DNA of 64,000 bases, from positions 4,588,001 to 4,652,000 of the forward strand of contig CM065318.1 in the NCBI GenBank assembly GCA_033032175.1, read 5' to 3'. A model generated the notes under the pieces. The model was not told where the DNA came from. It ran no database searches and was given only the letters and a program-made list of their open reading frames with translations. The position numbers were made by a program, and so were the translations under genes. The stretch's first letter is position 1. The number at the start of each line of letters is the position of its first letter. The stretch comes from Saturnia japonica (taxonomy: Eukaryota; Arthropoda; Insecta; Lepidoptera; Saturniidae). This document shows positions 1 through 9,649 of this stretch, piece after piece.

Positions 1-9
1 GCTATTAAT

Positions 10-250
10 ATCCTCCATTAGCCTAATGGTCGGAAGCGTGACTAATATGCTCTAGGTCCTGGGTTCCATTACCGAGTCGAGTACAAATTCTCAGTAGCAG
101 CTCGGAGTTTGACTTTGTGCCCAACTAATGGCAATAGGCTCGCCCTCTATTACATGAGACCTAAAAACATAACCGGCGAACTGTGGGTATACATTAGTAC
201 ACCTCTGCGTACCCTTCGGAGATACAGGCGTGATGGTATTTTATGTTTTG
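10..250 (+). repeat. tRNA-derived SINE copy (family S1)
   Basis: The head is tRNA-like (TTAGCCTAATGGTCGGAAGC, then GGGTTCCATTACC as a decayed B box). The body reads CTCAGTAGCAGCTCGGAGTTT and the tail GGCGTGATGGTATTTTATG. The same order of blocks recurs at 60138-60412 (best preserved, B box GGTTCGAATCC) and, truncated, at 30665-30850. It is a pol III-type retroposon, not a functional tRNA gene, because the anticodon arm is not maintained between copies. Confidence 0.7.
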
Positions 251-1900
251 AGTAAAAATAAAATTACGGGATGAAAATAATTACAATGTAATAACGTGTA
301 TGGAGCGGAGCTTAACTAATTTATAAATTAAGATAAGTATTTTAATTCTTAAAGCTGAGCAATTAGAAACCGAAACGATTCGAATTACGTCGTTTGCTCG
401 GTAGCGTAGCTCGAGGTCAATATGACCCGACAGGTCACGTAGTGTCAAAATGTCACGTCACAGGTAAACGCAGACGTCATTAGTGTTCCTTTGATATCGG
501 TAGATCTCGTGTGGGGGTAAAATGGAATACGTGGTAGGAAGGTTTTTAATGATGTGTTCGGACGTAATAGACACATACATACATATATTTATCTTTAGGG
601 ATCAGCGATTTAGAAGAATATTGGTGTAGATAAGTAAACATCAATTCTGAAATATCGATATTTAGACTATTTTAGGAATTTGAGAAGGCTTTTAGTTTGT
701 TTATGATAATAATTAACATATGTATTATGAAAAAATCAAAACTCAGGAGTGTCATATACCTATCTTACTTATGAATTAAGTACATATAAAAACTATTTTA
801 TTTTAACCTTGATGAATTGTTTTTTAAATTTGTTGTTTAATTAACTATCTACGTATAAAATTATTTGGAATCCGGTAAAGATAGTAAAAATGACTCAAAT
901 CTCGAACTTTCGTAAGGCGATAATTATGCTTTTTATTGTTTTAATTAATAATCAGACCAGTGCATGTCATTAGCATGTTCTCATCTTGTTTTTCAACAGA
1001 TTTCTTATCTTACGTGTTGTTATGTATGTTTAAAATCATAATTATTTACATTTGAAATAACAACTCGTTTTAAACATACGGTGAAGACATTTTTAATCAA
1101 ATTTTTGTATTATTATTACCGTTAGGTAATGATTTAATAGGACTAGATAATTATGGGATTAAAAAAATCTGCCTTTGTTTGAATATCATCAAATTAAGAA
1201 CTACGTTACGGACATAGTTCTTGGGTTTTACAAGTATAAAGTAGCAATGGATGACACCCAGGGTTTTCAATTAACTTTCGCTGTTACTGTGGCTGTACTT
1301 TTAGAGCCAATATTTTGACTTATTATGCTACATGCACAACCTTTTTAACAGGTATTAATACAGGTACAGGTATTGACAGCAGACTGTGTGATGTAAAGTC
1401 ATTCTTTCCATAATTTTGAAATAAATATGAAGATTTAGTTTTATGCACTGCACATTTTAGTTCCTTTGCTTTGTATAGTAAAGAGAAACAAACCTGAAAG
1501 AGTTCCTTGCAGTCTTGTGGAGGTTTTGATGTGAAACATCTAATGCGGCGGGTCAGACCGATTGTTGGACCCAATATTGGCGGATGTTGGTGTGGCGACG
1601 ATTTGACAAACGTCGGCTGTATGGAGCCAAGTTCATCTATTTAATAGACAGACTGGATCATTTTAAAATTTCATGTTGAACATGGATAGTTGGAAATCAG
1701 TTGGTTAGGATCGCTACCACCATACACTTAGTCGTAAAGTACACTCCTTCATAGTGACTTTCTTTTGGGTACTGGTACACACACACATAATTTTTTTTTA
1801 TATTTGCTAAAATGTTTCACGTCTGCCGGGTGCCCCGTGACAGCTAACTTTCTTATTATTTATGTTAATTAATTAACTTAGGTTATTTGATCCTAAATGA
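251..1900. other. AT-rich sequence without recognised gene
   Basis: I see no convincing coding region, RNA gene or intact repeat. Short open frames such as 1323-1574 (minus) have no recognisable domain and lie in AT-rich DNA where chance frames are common. Confidence 0.5.
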
Positions 1901-2236
1901 TTTAATATTGTTGGCATCTTGCGTGATGTAGTTTGGTTATTGTACATACGCGCAGTGGATTATAAATAGTGACTAACCACAAAAACTCCCTAGATAGTTC
2001 TAACAAAGGATCCCACCCTTTGAAGAATAGAAAAGACTACGAAGTTAGACTCAAAATTTATCATTGTTTTTGGCAAGAGCTTCTGCGGCGCCAAAACAAG
2101 AAGAAAAAATCTCGCCGGCTCTTGTCATCGACTAGGATATTTTCGGAACCGGGGAAGTGGTTTGACATATACCTACCTACCTTACCTACCTTAGGGCCTA
2201 AAATGAATAAAGTATTTTTGATTTTGCACTAAAATT
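1901..2236 (+). repeat. LINE 3'-UTR-type fragment (family L3)
   Basis: The 5' block around 1980 (AAAAACTCCCTAGATAGTTC) recurs at 14879. The 3' block carries the signature seen in many copies here: CGCCGGCTCTT, GGATATTTTCGGAACCGGGG, then TTAGGGCCTAAAATGAATAAA and an A/T tail ending TTTTTGATTTTGC. At 35388-35925 the same 3' signature follows the C-terminus of a reverse transcriptase, so I read the family as 5'-truncated LINE copies. The short open frame here (1969-2232) is incidental. Confidence 0.6.
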
Positions 2237-2518
2237 TCTAATTTATATTGTACTGTCGAACCCCTAAATGTGATTGTCGTTCAATAAAAATCTAGAACAC
2301 AATGAATATGAAATACAACGTAATTATTTTTTCCATAGCATGTTTGTAGAACAATCAGCTTTTGTTTGTTGTAATAATTATTACCGGCAATCGTTGAACG
2401 TGACGTAATTAAGTTTTCTCAGCTTGATTTATTAATATTGTTATAGAGGATTGCTCAGAAAATATTGTATTTGAGAAAATTTATATCATAAGAGATGTAG
2501 CAACGGCTATAATGACAC

Positions 2519-2712
2519 TCTTAAGTCAAAATCAAAAGCAAAATAATCTTTATTCAATTTAGGCCCTAAGAAGGTACTTATGAACGTCAAAACACTACTG
2601 CCGGTTCGGAAAATATCCCAGACATCGAGAAGAACCGGTAAGAAACACGATTGAAAGTGTGTCGCGTTCCGGGACCAACCGGTGTATATATCCAGTTTTA
2701 ACTCTGGGCTCA
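2519..2712 (-). repeat. LINE 3'-UTR-type fragment (family L3)
   Basis: Read on the minus strand it ends in the family tail (TTAGGGCCTAAATTGAATAAA-like, at 2555-2575), preceded by the GACGTTCATAAGTACC and GGATATTTTCCGAACCGG blocks. The 5' limit is uncertain and may extend to about 2830. Both short ORFs over it are shadows. Confidence 0.6.
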
Positions 2713-3051
2713 AAGCGCGACAAATCAAAAGAGAGACTGTGTGATGGGCTTATCACCAATCCAACCATCAAGGGGAGTGGTAGGGCTCTATACCCAACTG
2801 AGTCGCGATCATCGTGCACATGGTGATAAATCCATCATACGGTTACTCTTCTGGTTTGTCGCGTTTTCAACTCAAACAGAGTATATTCAGCTGCTAAGAG
2901 AGTTGCATGACAATAAAAACCGCCGATGAATATTTGATCAGTTAAATCTTGATACCAAAAAAAGAAATCTTGAAGCTGATACATTTTTTATAGGTCTCTA
3001 CTGAAAACTGTGGGTAAATTACTCACCATTTGATTTTTTTAAGTTATTGGT

Positions 3052-3310
3052 TTAGCGCTGTGGCCACAATCTCACCTAATCTAAAGTGACGATGTGGTCC
3101 AAGATGGTAACATGCTAAGCCTAGTGGTGGGAAGGGGTCTCAAGATTGGTTGCTATCCAGGCGGGTATTAAAAAGAGTCCTACCACCATTTTATGTCTTC
3201 AACACGATGTTTACCTTCACCGAAAGCTCAGTCACATTACAGGGATTCGAACTCATGTCGATCGACGCGGATTCCGTTCACGCTACCAAATGAGCCATCA
3301 TTGCTTCAAT
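3052..3310 (-). repeat. SINE-like repeat (family S2)
   Basis: The reverse complement matches 44255-44565: a GGTAGCGT start, a GTCGATCGACGTGAGTTCGAAT box resembling a pol III B box, GAGCTTTCGGTGAAG, GGTGGTAGG, and a tail with GGCCACATCGTCAC and GGTGAGATTGTG. A third copy at about 50905 was split by the Jockey element. The open frame 3146-3409 is a shadow of this repeat. Confidence 0.55.
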
Positions 3311-3369
3311 GATGATAATGTTAGTAACATAATACTCGACTTAAAACAAATGAAAGAGAAAACAAAGCT

Positions 3370-4120
3370 GTTGAAAGCAGCCATGAAACACCAACAATCC
3401 GATAAGTGATTTCAGAATTGCGTTCAGATTAGGCTGAGCTTGACCGCTCCCTGTCTGATGTCAGCTTAGTATTATAACATTGATAATATACTCTAATATA
3501 CAATATACAAAGTGTATGTTTGTTCGACACACGACTGGAGTTTACTCCATATGTACGATTGTCATGGAATAAAAAAATAATAATAATCGCGCCATCTTTC
3601 AGCAAATAAAAAATTAATAAACAAAGAAAAATAATTCAAGTATGTAATCAAAAGAGTAAAATAATTCTTGCATTAGTTACCGATCGCGCATAAATTTGAT
3701 ATTTACTAAGAAGTAATGAATGACCTTTTGACAGAAAACGTAACACTTTTGAGTTAACGCTTTTATTCTTTTAGGAAAATCGATTCTTAAGGAGTAAACT
3801 CCAACAAACAGCAAAAAAGTGAAACTTCTTAAAAAGGGAGACGCGCGTAGCATAAATTATGTATTAGCTATAAAATGTATAGCTGTCTTTCTCCTTCTCT
3901 CTACGTTATATCTTTCTTCTCTCTCATGTAACGAAATGTGCCTAAACGTGAAGCGTCCTTGAATTTTTACTCTCAATTCTCATTTAATTATCCAATCGTA
4001 ACTTTTTCACTTTAAAAAATTGATAAATAGCTTGGTTGAATTCTCACTTATATTCATAGCGCAGGCCGCAGGCGAATGTGGCGTTACTAAACCTGATGTT
4101 GAAATCAACGATGAATATAT
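3370..4120. repeat. 5' flank of errantivirus; first copy of a duplicated sequence
   Basis: This stretch (GATTTCAGAATTGCGTTCAG ... GTTGAAATCAACGATGAATATAT) is colinear with 11761-12537. It ends in ATAT, the left copy of the 4-bp target duplication of the retroelement. No coding region is apparent. The partner copy is a mosaic, so this copy is the better guide to the true flank. Confidence 0.75.
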
Positions 4121-4427
4121 AGTTATGCAGTCTGTACCCTCTCTTATTACGTCTTGTTAATTGGTACATACGTTAGAAATGCTGATGTTACGTTTTTAAC
4201 CCATATTATGTCTGCAAACTACTGATAGACACCTGGTGTTTTGACTGAATGTATTGCGACATATTTCTCATTATTTCATAGTAAACAGCCCCACTTTGTG
4301 TTTATAGAATAAGAGTTTATAAAAGAGACATTTGTAACAAATAAAAGCATTCTTAATAAAGCTTCTTGAGAATCAGTCTTGTCTTAGACTTTTTAAAAAC
4401 CCTCGGCAGTGCTCCCGAAATTTAACT
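4121..4427 (+). repeat. 5' LTR of errantivirus
   Basis: Starts AGTTATGCAG and ends GAAATTTAACT. A TATA-like TTTATAAAAG lies at 4316-4325 and two AATAAA signals at 4340-4345 and 4355-4360. It appears base-identical to 8869-9175 in a side-by-side reading. The LTR should act as both promoter and polyadenylation region. Confidence 0.93.
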
Positions 4428-4444
4428 GGCGCAGTCGGTAGGAT
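4427..4444 (+). promoter_or_regulatory. Primer-binding site, tRNA-Ser type
   Basis: TGGCGCAGTCGGTAGGAT abuts the 5' LTR and shares its last T. Known errantiviruses of the 17.6/297 type prime minus-strand synthesis from tRNA-Ser with this sequence. Confidence 0.85.
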
Positions 4445-4691
4445 ACTCAATCAACAATAAAAGTCTGTGTTCGAGTCTTACAAATCGGTCTCATGTGCAG
4501 ATTTTGAGTATCTACGAACCAATAAATAAGTTAACGTCGGGTTCCACATCTATTTCCGAGAGATCCTGTCCTAAAAGCGAAAGCAGCTATACGGCAAGAC
4601 ATGGGAACGAGCAGACTGTAAGTGACCATTTTTACAATCCTTGTCTCGTCCTTGTTATTTTCTGTGGTTGTATTTTTCGTTGGACATTGTT

Positions 4692-4805
4692 ATAATTTTC
4701 AAACAAAAATCGTTGAAAATTATTTAACAAATTTTTATAATTTTCAAACAAACATCGTTGAAAATTATTTTTCATAATTTTCGAATAAAAATCGTCGAAA
4801 GTTAT
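4692..4805 (+). repeat. Three tandem hairpins in the element leader
   Basis: Three successive inverted repeats with 11-bp arms: 4692-4702/4713-4723 and 4737-4747/4758-4768 (ATAATTTTCAA with TTGAAAATTAT), and 4774-4784/4795-4805 (ATAATTTTCGA with TCGAAAGTTAT). The third carries a compensatory A-U to G-C change and a G-U pair, suggesting that RNA pairing matters. They lie between the primer site and gag, where packaging or translation signals are expected. Confidence 0.7.
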
Positions 4806-4809
4806 TTGA

Positions 4810-5033
4810 CTTCATAGATTATAAGATATTGAGAAATATTAATAATAAATATTAATTTTGAGAATTTTAATTTGATAATTTTAATTTCGATAATTTTAAT
4901 TTTGAGAATTTTGATTTTGATAATTTTGTTATAAGATTTATTTTGTGAATTTTATTTTGAAAATATTATTTTGTGAATTTTAATTTTGTGAATTTTACTT
5001 TGTGTGTGTTTAATTAAATAAATACAATTCAAA
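4810..5033 (+). repeat. Degenerate AATTTTGA-type leader repeats
   Basis: The remaining leader before gag is a run of short degenerate units (GATAATTTTAATTT, GAGAATTTTGATTT, GTGAATTTTA). No upstream ORF of note is present. The gag ATG at 5034 follows AATTCAAA. Confidence 0.6.
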
Positions 5034-6308
5034 ATGCAACGCAACAATGAATCAACAATTCAATTAGTATCAAAAGAACTTTTAAGTTTAATTCCCAAGT
5101 ACGATGGTGATCAAAATACTTTAAATTTATTTATTAAAAAAAGTGAATATATAATCAGAAATTTTAGCGGATCAAACAATGTTGTTCAAACTACATATGT
5201 GTTTCATGCTATAACTAGTAGATTATGTGGTAAAGCCGCTGCTCTACTAAGTGAAAGAGAAGACATAACAACTTGGGAACAATTAAGAGCTGTTTTGATT
5301 CAACATTTTGGTGATCCTAGATCGGAAGAGTGTGTGGCAATTGAGTTGGAAAATTTAAAAATTAAAGTTGGTGAAACATATACGCAATTTTGTAACAGGA
5401 TACAACAAACACGCTGCACCCTCTTCTCCAAGGTCAATTTATTAACTGATGAAGGCCTCAAAGCCGCTAAAATGATTATCTATAATAATATGTGCTTGAA
5501 TGTATTTTTATATAATTTACCAGAGGATTTAATTCGAATTGTGCGACTTAAAGGTTGTACCGTTTTAGAAAACGCACTAAGTGTTGTCATGGAGGAGGTC
5601 AATTTTCAATATCAGTACAATTCTAAAAATAAAAATAAATCTAATATTAAACCAGTTCAACAATTTTTCACGCCTACTTTAACAAATAATTTTAATAATA
5701 ATTTCAAACCTCAACCTGCATTTGTGCCAAATACATTTAATTCCGGACAACAAAATTTTAAATTCGGAATTCCATACCAAACACAAAATAATTTTAAACC
5801 GTATAATAATAATTTTAAATTCGGTATTCCAAATCAAAATGTACAATTCAGACCTAACCTAAACCAACAAGGATATAAACCAAATTTTGGAAATAATAAT
5901 TTTAAATTCGGTATTCCTAATCAACAAGGGTTCAAACCACAATTTAACAATACACAAAACCGACCTAATTTCAACATGCCAAATCAACAATTTAAATTTG
6001 GTATACCACCACAAAATCAACCTCAACGTAATCCACCTCAATTTCAGGCAAGCGATGTGTCAATGCGCACAGCTCGTCCTATTAGACAAAATATGATAGA
6101 GTCTTTAGAAATGAACGACCCTGAAATTGAATACCAAGACTATCAACCTGATTATACAGAATATGAAAATCATTATTTCATTGACGATAATCAACAAACT
6201 GCTTATGACGATTATCATGAAAACATAGAACCTGTTGAAACTGAAGAAGCTGAAAATGAATGCGTAAATTTTCCTATAAAAGCCTCCAAGAGCGACCCCC
6301 AGAAATAG
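5034..6308 (+). CDS. gag: Gag polyprotein of errantivirus
   Basis: This ORF of 424 aa should form the intracellular particle and bind element RNA. The first ~200 residues look like a retrotransposon capsid (LIPKYDGDQNTLNLFIKKSE, then QHFGDPRSEECVAIELENLK). Residues ~200-330 are low-complexity and Asn/Gln/Phe-rich, with four FKFGIP motifs (codons at about 5756-6005), and the C-terminus is acidic (YQDYQPDYTEYENHY, ETEEAENE). No CCHC zinc knuckle is visible, which fits many errantiviral Gags. The start is the first ATG after the leader. Its 3' end overlaps pol by 49 nt in the -1 frame, with slippery heptamer AAATTTT at 6266-6272 in the correct register. The frame is intact, so Gag could still be made. 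Confidence 0.9.
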   Translation: MQRNNESTIQLVSKELLSLIPKYDGDQNTLNLFIKKSEYIIRNFSGSNNVVQTTYVFHAITSRLCGKAAALLSEREDITTWEQLRAVLIQHFGDPRSEECVAIELENLKIKVGETYTQFCNRIQQTRCTLFSKVNLLTDEGLKAAKMIIYNNMCLNVFLYNLPEDLIRIVRLKGCTVLENALSVVMEEVNFQYQYNSKNKNKSNIKPVQQFFTPTLTNNFNNNFKPQPAFVPNTFNSGQQNFKFGIPYQTQNNFKPYNNNFKFGIPNQNVQFRPNLNQQGYKPNFGNNNFKFGIPNQQGFKPQFNNTQNRPNFNMPNQQFKFGIPPQNQPQRNPPQFQASDVSMRTARPIRQNMIESLEMNDPEIEYQDYQPDYTEYENHYFIDDNQQTAYDDYHENIEPVETEEAENECVNFPIKASKSDPQK

Positions 6309-8908
6309 TACACTTAAATTATGACGGCATAAATAAACTACCGCATATTTATATTCCTGAAATTGATGCTCGTTTAATGATTGATACCGGAAGTACCAGA
6401 AGTTTTATTAGTCCTGCTAAAGCTGATGAATATTTTTCAGATTATAAATATATTGATCCTTTTGAAGTTATTAGTACACATGGACGTAGCCTACATGACG
6501 AAGTTATAGATATACCTTTATTGGAAAGTTTTAAAAGTCCGATGAATCATAAATTTTATATATATAATGTAGATGGAAGATATGACGGATTAATAGGTTC
6601 TAACTTATTAAAAATATTGAACGCGACTATAGACATGAAAAATTTAATTTTACGGACACAAAATACAGAAATTCCAATAATTTATAGTCCCCCGTGGGAA
6701 ATAACGCTAGAACCACGCACTGAAACCCGTGTTAAGGTGCCTACAAATTTAATTAATGGTGAAGCAATAATTAATTTTAAAAATTTTGGAAATGAAGTAC
6801 GTATGCCTAGCGCTATAGTTACTTGCAAAGATTCATTTGCAACAACAGTCATGCAGAATGCTTCGCAAGATAGTGTGACTTTAACTTTTAACGAACCATT
6901 GAATATAACCAGCCTTAATAATAATACTTGCAAAATAAATTTATCAACCGGGCAACAATTAAATGATTTTGAGATTGATGAATTACTTACACAAAATTTA
7001 TCGAAACTCCGATTAGATCATGCTAATCAAGAAGAACGAGAAGCAATAGAAAAACTTTGTTTTGAATACAGGGATATATTCTATTGTGATAAACTGCCTC
7101 TTACATTTTCTAATCAAGTAAAACATCGAATCCGGACTAAAAATGAAGATCCAATTTTCATACGGCAATACCGACTTCCACCATCGCAAAACGATGAAAT
7201 ACAGAAACAAGTTGAAAAATTACTAAAAGATAATGTTATACAAGAATCGTTTTCACCATGGAGTGCACCCGTACACCTAGTTCCAAAAAAGATGGACGCC
7301 TCCGGTGAACAGAAATTTAGAATGGTTGTAGACTATCGACGTATAAATGATATTACTACTGATGATAAGTATCCTTTACCAAATATTAATGATTTATTCG
7401 ACAAGTTAGGGAAATCTACTTACTTCAGTACATTGGATTTAGCAAGTGGGTACCACCAAATTGAAGTTGATGAACAAGATAGACCCAAAACTGCATTCAC
7501 TACACCAATGGGACATTTTGAATTTACACGGATGCCATTTGGACTTAAAACAGCACCTGCAACATTTCAACGCGCAATGGATAACGTGTTACGTGGGTTG
7601 CAAGGTATACATTGCTTAGTATATTTAGATGACATCATCATTTATTCTAGTAGTATACAAGAACATGTAGAGAAGCTAAGAAAAGTGTTCGATCGTCTCA
7701 AACAAACCAATCTTAAAGTAACTCTCGATAAATGTGAGTTTTTTAAAAAAGATGTACTCTACTTAGGACACAAAATTACGAAGCATGGTTTACAACCAAA
7801 TGATGATAAAATCAGGGCAGTACTTGCCTTCCCACTCCCCAGAACATCCACTGAAATTAAAAGTTTTCTTGGCCTGATAGGCTACTACCGAAAATTCATA
7901 AAGGATTTTTCAAAAATTACACAACCCCTTACATCGTGTTTGAAAAAGAAAAATAAAATTGAAATTAATGAATCATATGTTCAAGCTTTTCAAAAATGTA
8001 AAGAGCTTAAAGCTTATACAAAAGGAAGTCAAATAACATTCATTTTAGATATACCAATAATTAGAGATGAAATTTATACATACTACAGAGCAATTCCAAT
8101 ACCTATGACCAATCCTTCTAATCATACCACCATCATTATTCCTAAATTTCCTTACCTATTAGTAAAAGGGTCTAAATTTGTCTCGCTCACTTTACCTTGT
8201 AATGAACTTCACGACGAAATGTTCCTGTGTCACGAGGATGATTCTCGAACAACTTCAGAAGACACTTGCATAACAGCATTAATTCAATTTTCTTCGAATA
8301 CGAGTTCTTGTCATCCAGTACCAGTTGAAATCAAGACCATTAAGATACAACCAATTGGAAAAGAGAGATGGATTCTTCATAGTAACGCTGAGAATATATT
8401 ATCAAAAATTTGTAACGACGAAATAACGAAAGAAAATATAGAAGGGACATACTTCCTCGTCCTAGATGACCATTGCGATGTTAAAATTGGTGAAATTACG
8501 CTAAAAGCTCACCATATTACTACGAGTAATTTGAAGATGTCAAAATTACCGATTATTAATCTTCCCGAAATAACAATTACTGAGCAACAATTGCAACGTG
8601 AACCCATCAATTTGGATAACAGTGAATTAATAAATCTTCAACATTTAAATAATCTTTTAAAAATCAGTGAAAGTGAACTAAAAACATCAAGTGAAAGAAT
8701 TATTAATGTAAAAAGTGTTAGTGCCGGAACTTTATTGTTATATGTGATTATATTTCTATTAATTCTTGTATTCTTAGTATATAAGCTCAGTTTTTGTAAA
8801 AATTATTGCTATCGAAATAATCATAGTGATAATCATCCCTCTGATAATTTCGAACTTGAGGGGGGAGGAGTTATGCAGTCTGTACCCTCTCTTATTACGT
8901 CTTGTTAA
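6260..8908 (+). CDS. Pol(PR-RT)-Env fusion ORF of errantivirus, internally deleted
   Basis: An 882-aa frame, expressed presumably by -1 frameshift from gag. It carries an aspartic protease (DTG at residues 42-44, in LMIDTGSTRSFI), then a Ty3/gypsy reverse transcriptase at ~290-575 with FRMVVDYRRIN, FSTLDLASGYHQ and the catalytic YLDD at 455-458. After QAFQKCKEL (about residue 580, nucleotides 7995-8015) the sequence changes abruptly to the C-terminal half of an F-like insect retroviral envelope: ITFILDIPII, Cys-bearing ectodomain segments, and one hydrophobic anchor at ~822-843 with a short cytoplasmic tail. Missing are RNase H, integrase, and the Env signal peptide, cleavage site and fusion peptide. 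The fusion is in frame and open; its last 13 codons lie in the 3' LTR. A short direct repeat, AGCTTA, sits at the junction. Whether the fused product is made or active is unknown. Confidence 0.9.
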   Translation: MRKFSYKSLQERPPEIVHLNYDGINKLPHIYIPEIDARLMIDTGSTRSFISPAKADEYFSDYKYIDPFEVISTHGRSLHDEVIDIPLLESFKSPMNHKFYIYNVDGRYDGLIGSNLLKILNATIDMKNLILRTQNTEIPIIYSPPWEITLEPRTETRVKVPTNLINGEAIINFKNFGNEVRMPSAIVTCKDSFATTVMQNASQDSVTLTFNEPLNITSLNNNTCKINLSTGQQLNDFEIDELLTQNLSKLRLDHANQEEREAIEKLCFEYRDIFYCDKLPLTFSNQVKHRIRTKNEDPIFIRQYRLPPSQNDEIQKQVEKLLKDNVIQESFSPWSAPVHLVPKKMDASGEQKFRMVVDYRRINDITTDDKYPLPNINDLFDKLGKSTYFSTLDLASGYHQIEVDEQDRPKTAFTTPMGHFEFTRMPFGLKTAPATFQRAMDNVLRGLQGIHCLVYLDDIIIYSSSIQEHVEKLRKVFDRLKQTNLKVTLDKCEFFKKDVLYLGHKITKHGLQPNDDKIRAVLAFPLPRTSTEIKSFLGLIGYYRKFIKDFSKITQPLTSCLKKKNKIEINESYVQAFQKCKELKAYTKGSQITFILDIPIIRDEIYTYYRAIPIPMTNPSNHTTIIIPKFPYLLVKGSKFVSLTLPCNELHDEMFLCHEDDSRTTSEDTCITALIQFSSNTSSCHPVPVEIKTIKIQPIGKERWILHSNAENILSKICNDEITKENIEGTYFLVLDDHCDVKIGEITLKAHHITTSNLKMSKLPIINLPEITITEQQLQREPINLDNSELINLQHLNNLLKISESELKTSSERIINVKSVSAGTLLLYVIIFLLILVFLVYKLSFCKNYCYRNNHSDNHPSDNFELEGGGVMQSVPSLITSC
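6266..6272 (+). promoter_or_regulatory. -1 ribosomal frameshift site (A AAT TTT)
   Basis: Gag codons read GTA AAT TTT here, so AAATTTT fits the X_XXY_YYZ retroviral slippery heptamer in the zero frame. A -1 shift enters the pol frame, whose nearest upstream stop is just before 6260. I did not define a downstream pseudoknot. Confidence 0.7.
8855..8868 (+). promoter_or_regulatory. Polypurine tract
   Basis: The purine run AGGGGGGAGG abuts the 3' LTR start (AGTTATGCAG at 8869). This is the expected plus-strand priming site and coincides with the end of the env reading frame. Confidence 0.8.
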
Positions 8909-9175
8909 TTGGTACATACGTTAGAAATGCTGATGTTACGTTTTTAACCCATATTATGTCTGCAAACTACTGATAGACACCTGGTGTTTTGACTGAATGT
9001 ATTGCGACATATTTCTCATTATTTCATAGTAAACAGCCCCACTTTGTGTTTATAGAATAAGAGTTTATAAAAGAGACATTTGTAACAAATAAAAGCATTC
9101 TTAATAAAGCTTCTTGAGAATCAGTCTTGTCTTAGACTTTTTAAAAACCCTCGGCAGTGCTCCCGAAATTTAACT
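8869..9175 (+). repeat. 3' LTR of errantivirus
   Basis: Same sequence as 4121-4427, including AATAAA at 9088-9093 and 9103-9108. It is followed by ATAT (9176-9179), the right target duplication. Confidence 0.93.
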
Positions 9176-9399
9176 ATATAATATCAATTATTTACAATAT
9201 GAAGATTAACTTCCTATTAAATAGTTCCAAGTTCCAGGTAAATAATAATCATAATGTCAGTTTTGTTATTTTGGTCAATAAATTGCTTCAGTATCACGCA
9301 AAAAACATATTGGTTATTTTAAGAAACTGCGTCGTGTGTACAGTTGTTGGAAAAACAACCCATAACTGAGAATACATATCTACCTACTATTATTTATTA

Positions 9400-9645
9400 C
9401 TAGCTGTGCCCCGCGGTTTCACCCGTGTTAAATTTATGCCGCCGATAACAATAATCGTTGTTCTCAATTCCCAGATATGCCTACAGCTTGCGAGCTTGCT
9501 TGAAGCTATAGGTTACTGCTCCGCTCTTTAGCGTCTTAGTGTGAAGATATTGCCCATAAATTTACCCCAATAAATTAGCTATAAAATGGAAAAACCTTTT
9601 TGAATTAAGACTGGTACAATAGAAACAATATCTTTTGTTTATACT
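9400..9645 (-). mobile_element. Helitron fragment, family H1, minus strand
   Basis: On the minus strand it ends CACGGGTGAAACCGCGGGGCACAGCTAG|T, the Helitron-type terminus (hairpin a few bases before CTAG, insertion before T). The body shares blocks with 50710-50885 and 34381-34700 (AATAAATTTAAC, GGAGCGGAGCAGTAACC). The 5' half is truncated. A duplicate lies at 12758-13007. Confidence 0.6.
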
Positions 9646-9649
9646 ATTA

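Larger units (their letters stand above)
4121..9175 (+). mobile_element. Errantivirus (Ty3/gypsy-type) with internal deletion
   Basis: This is an LTR retroelement of 5055 bp. It has two 307-bp LTRs that look identical by eye, AGTT...AACT ends and ATAT target duplications (4117-4120, 9176-9179). The Ser-type primer site TGGCGCAGTCGGTAGGAT starts at 4427 and a purine tract lies at about 8855-8868. Internal order is gag (5034-6308), then pol-env (6260-8908). ATAT-type targets, an Env moiety and this primer site are typical of insect errantiviruses (17.6/297/gypsy group). RNase H, integrase and the N-terminal half of Env are missing, so the copy cannot integrate on its own and would need a helper. 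LTR identity implies a recent insertion; 12538 preserves an empty-site-like junction. Confidence 0.93.

Noticed and set aside
3146..3409. 87-codon ORF as a small protein
   Set aside because: Most of it lies in an S2 SINE in antisense and its composition follows the repeat. The same type of frame appears at 44216-44419.
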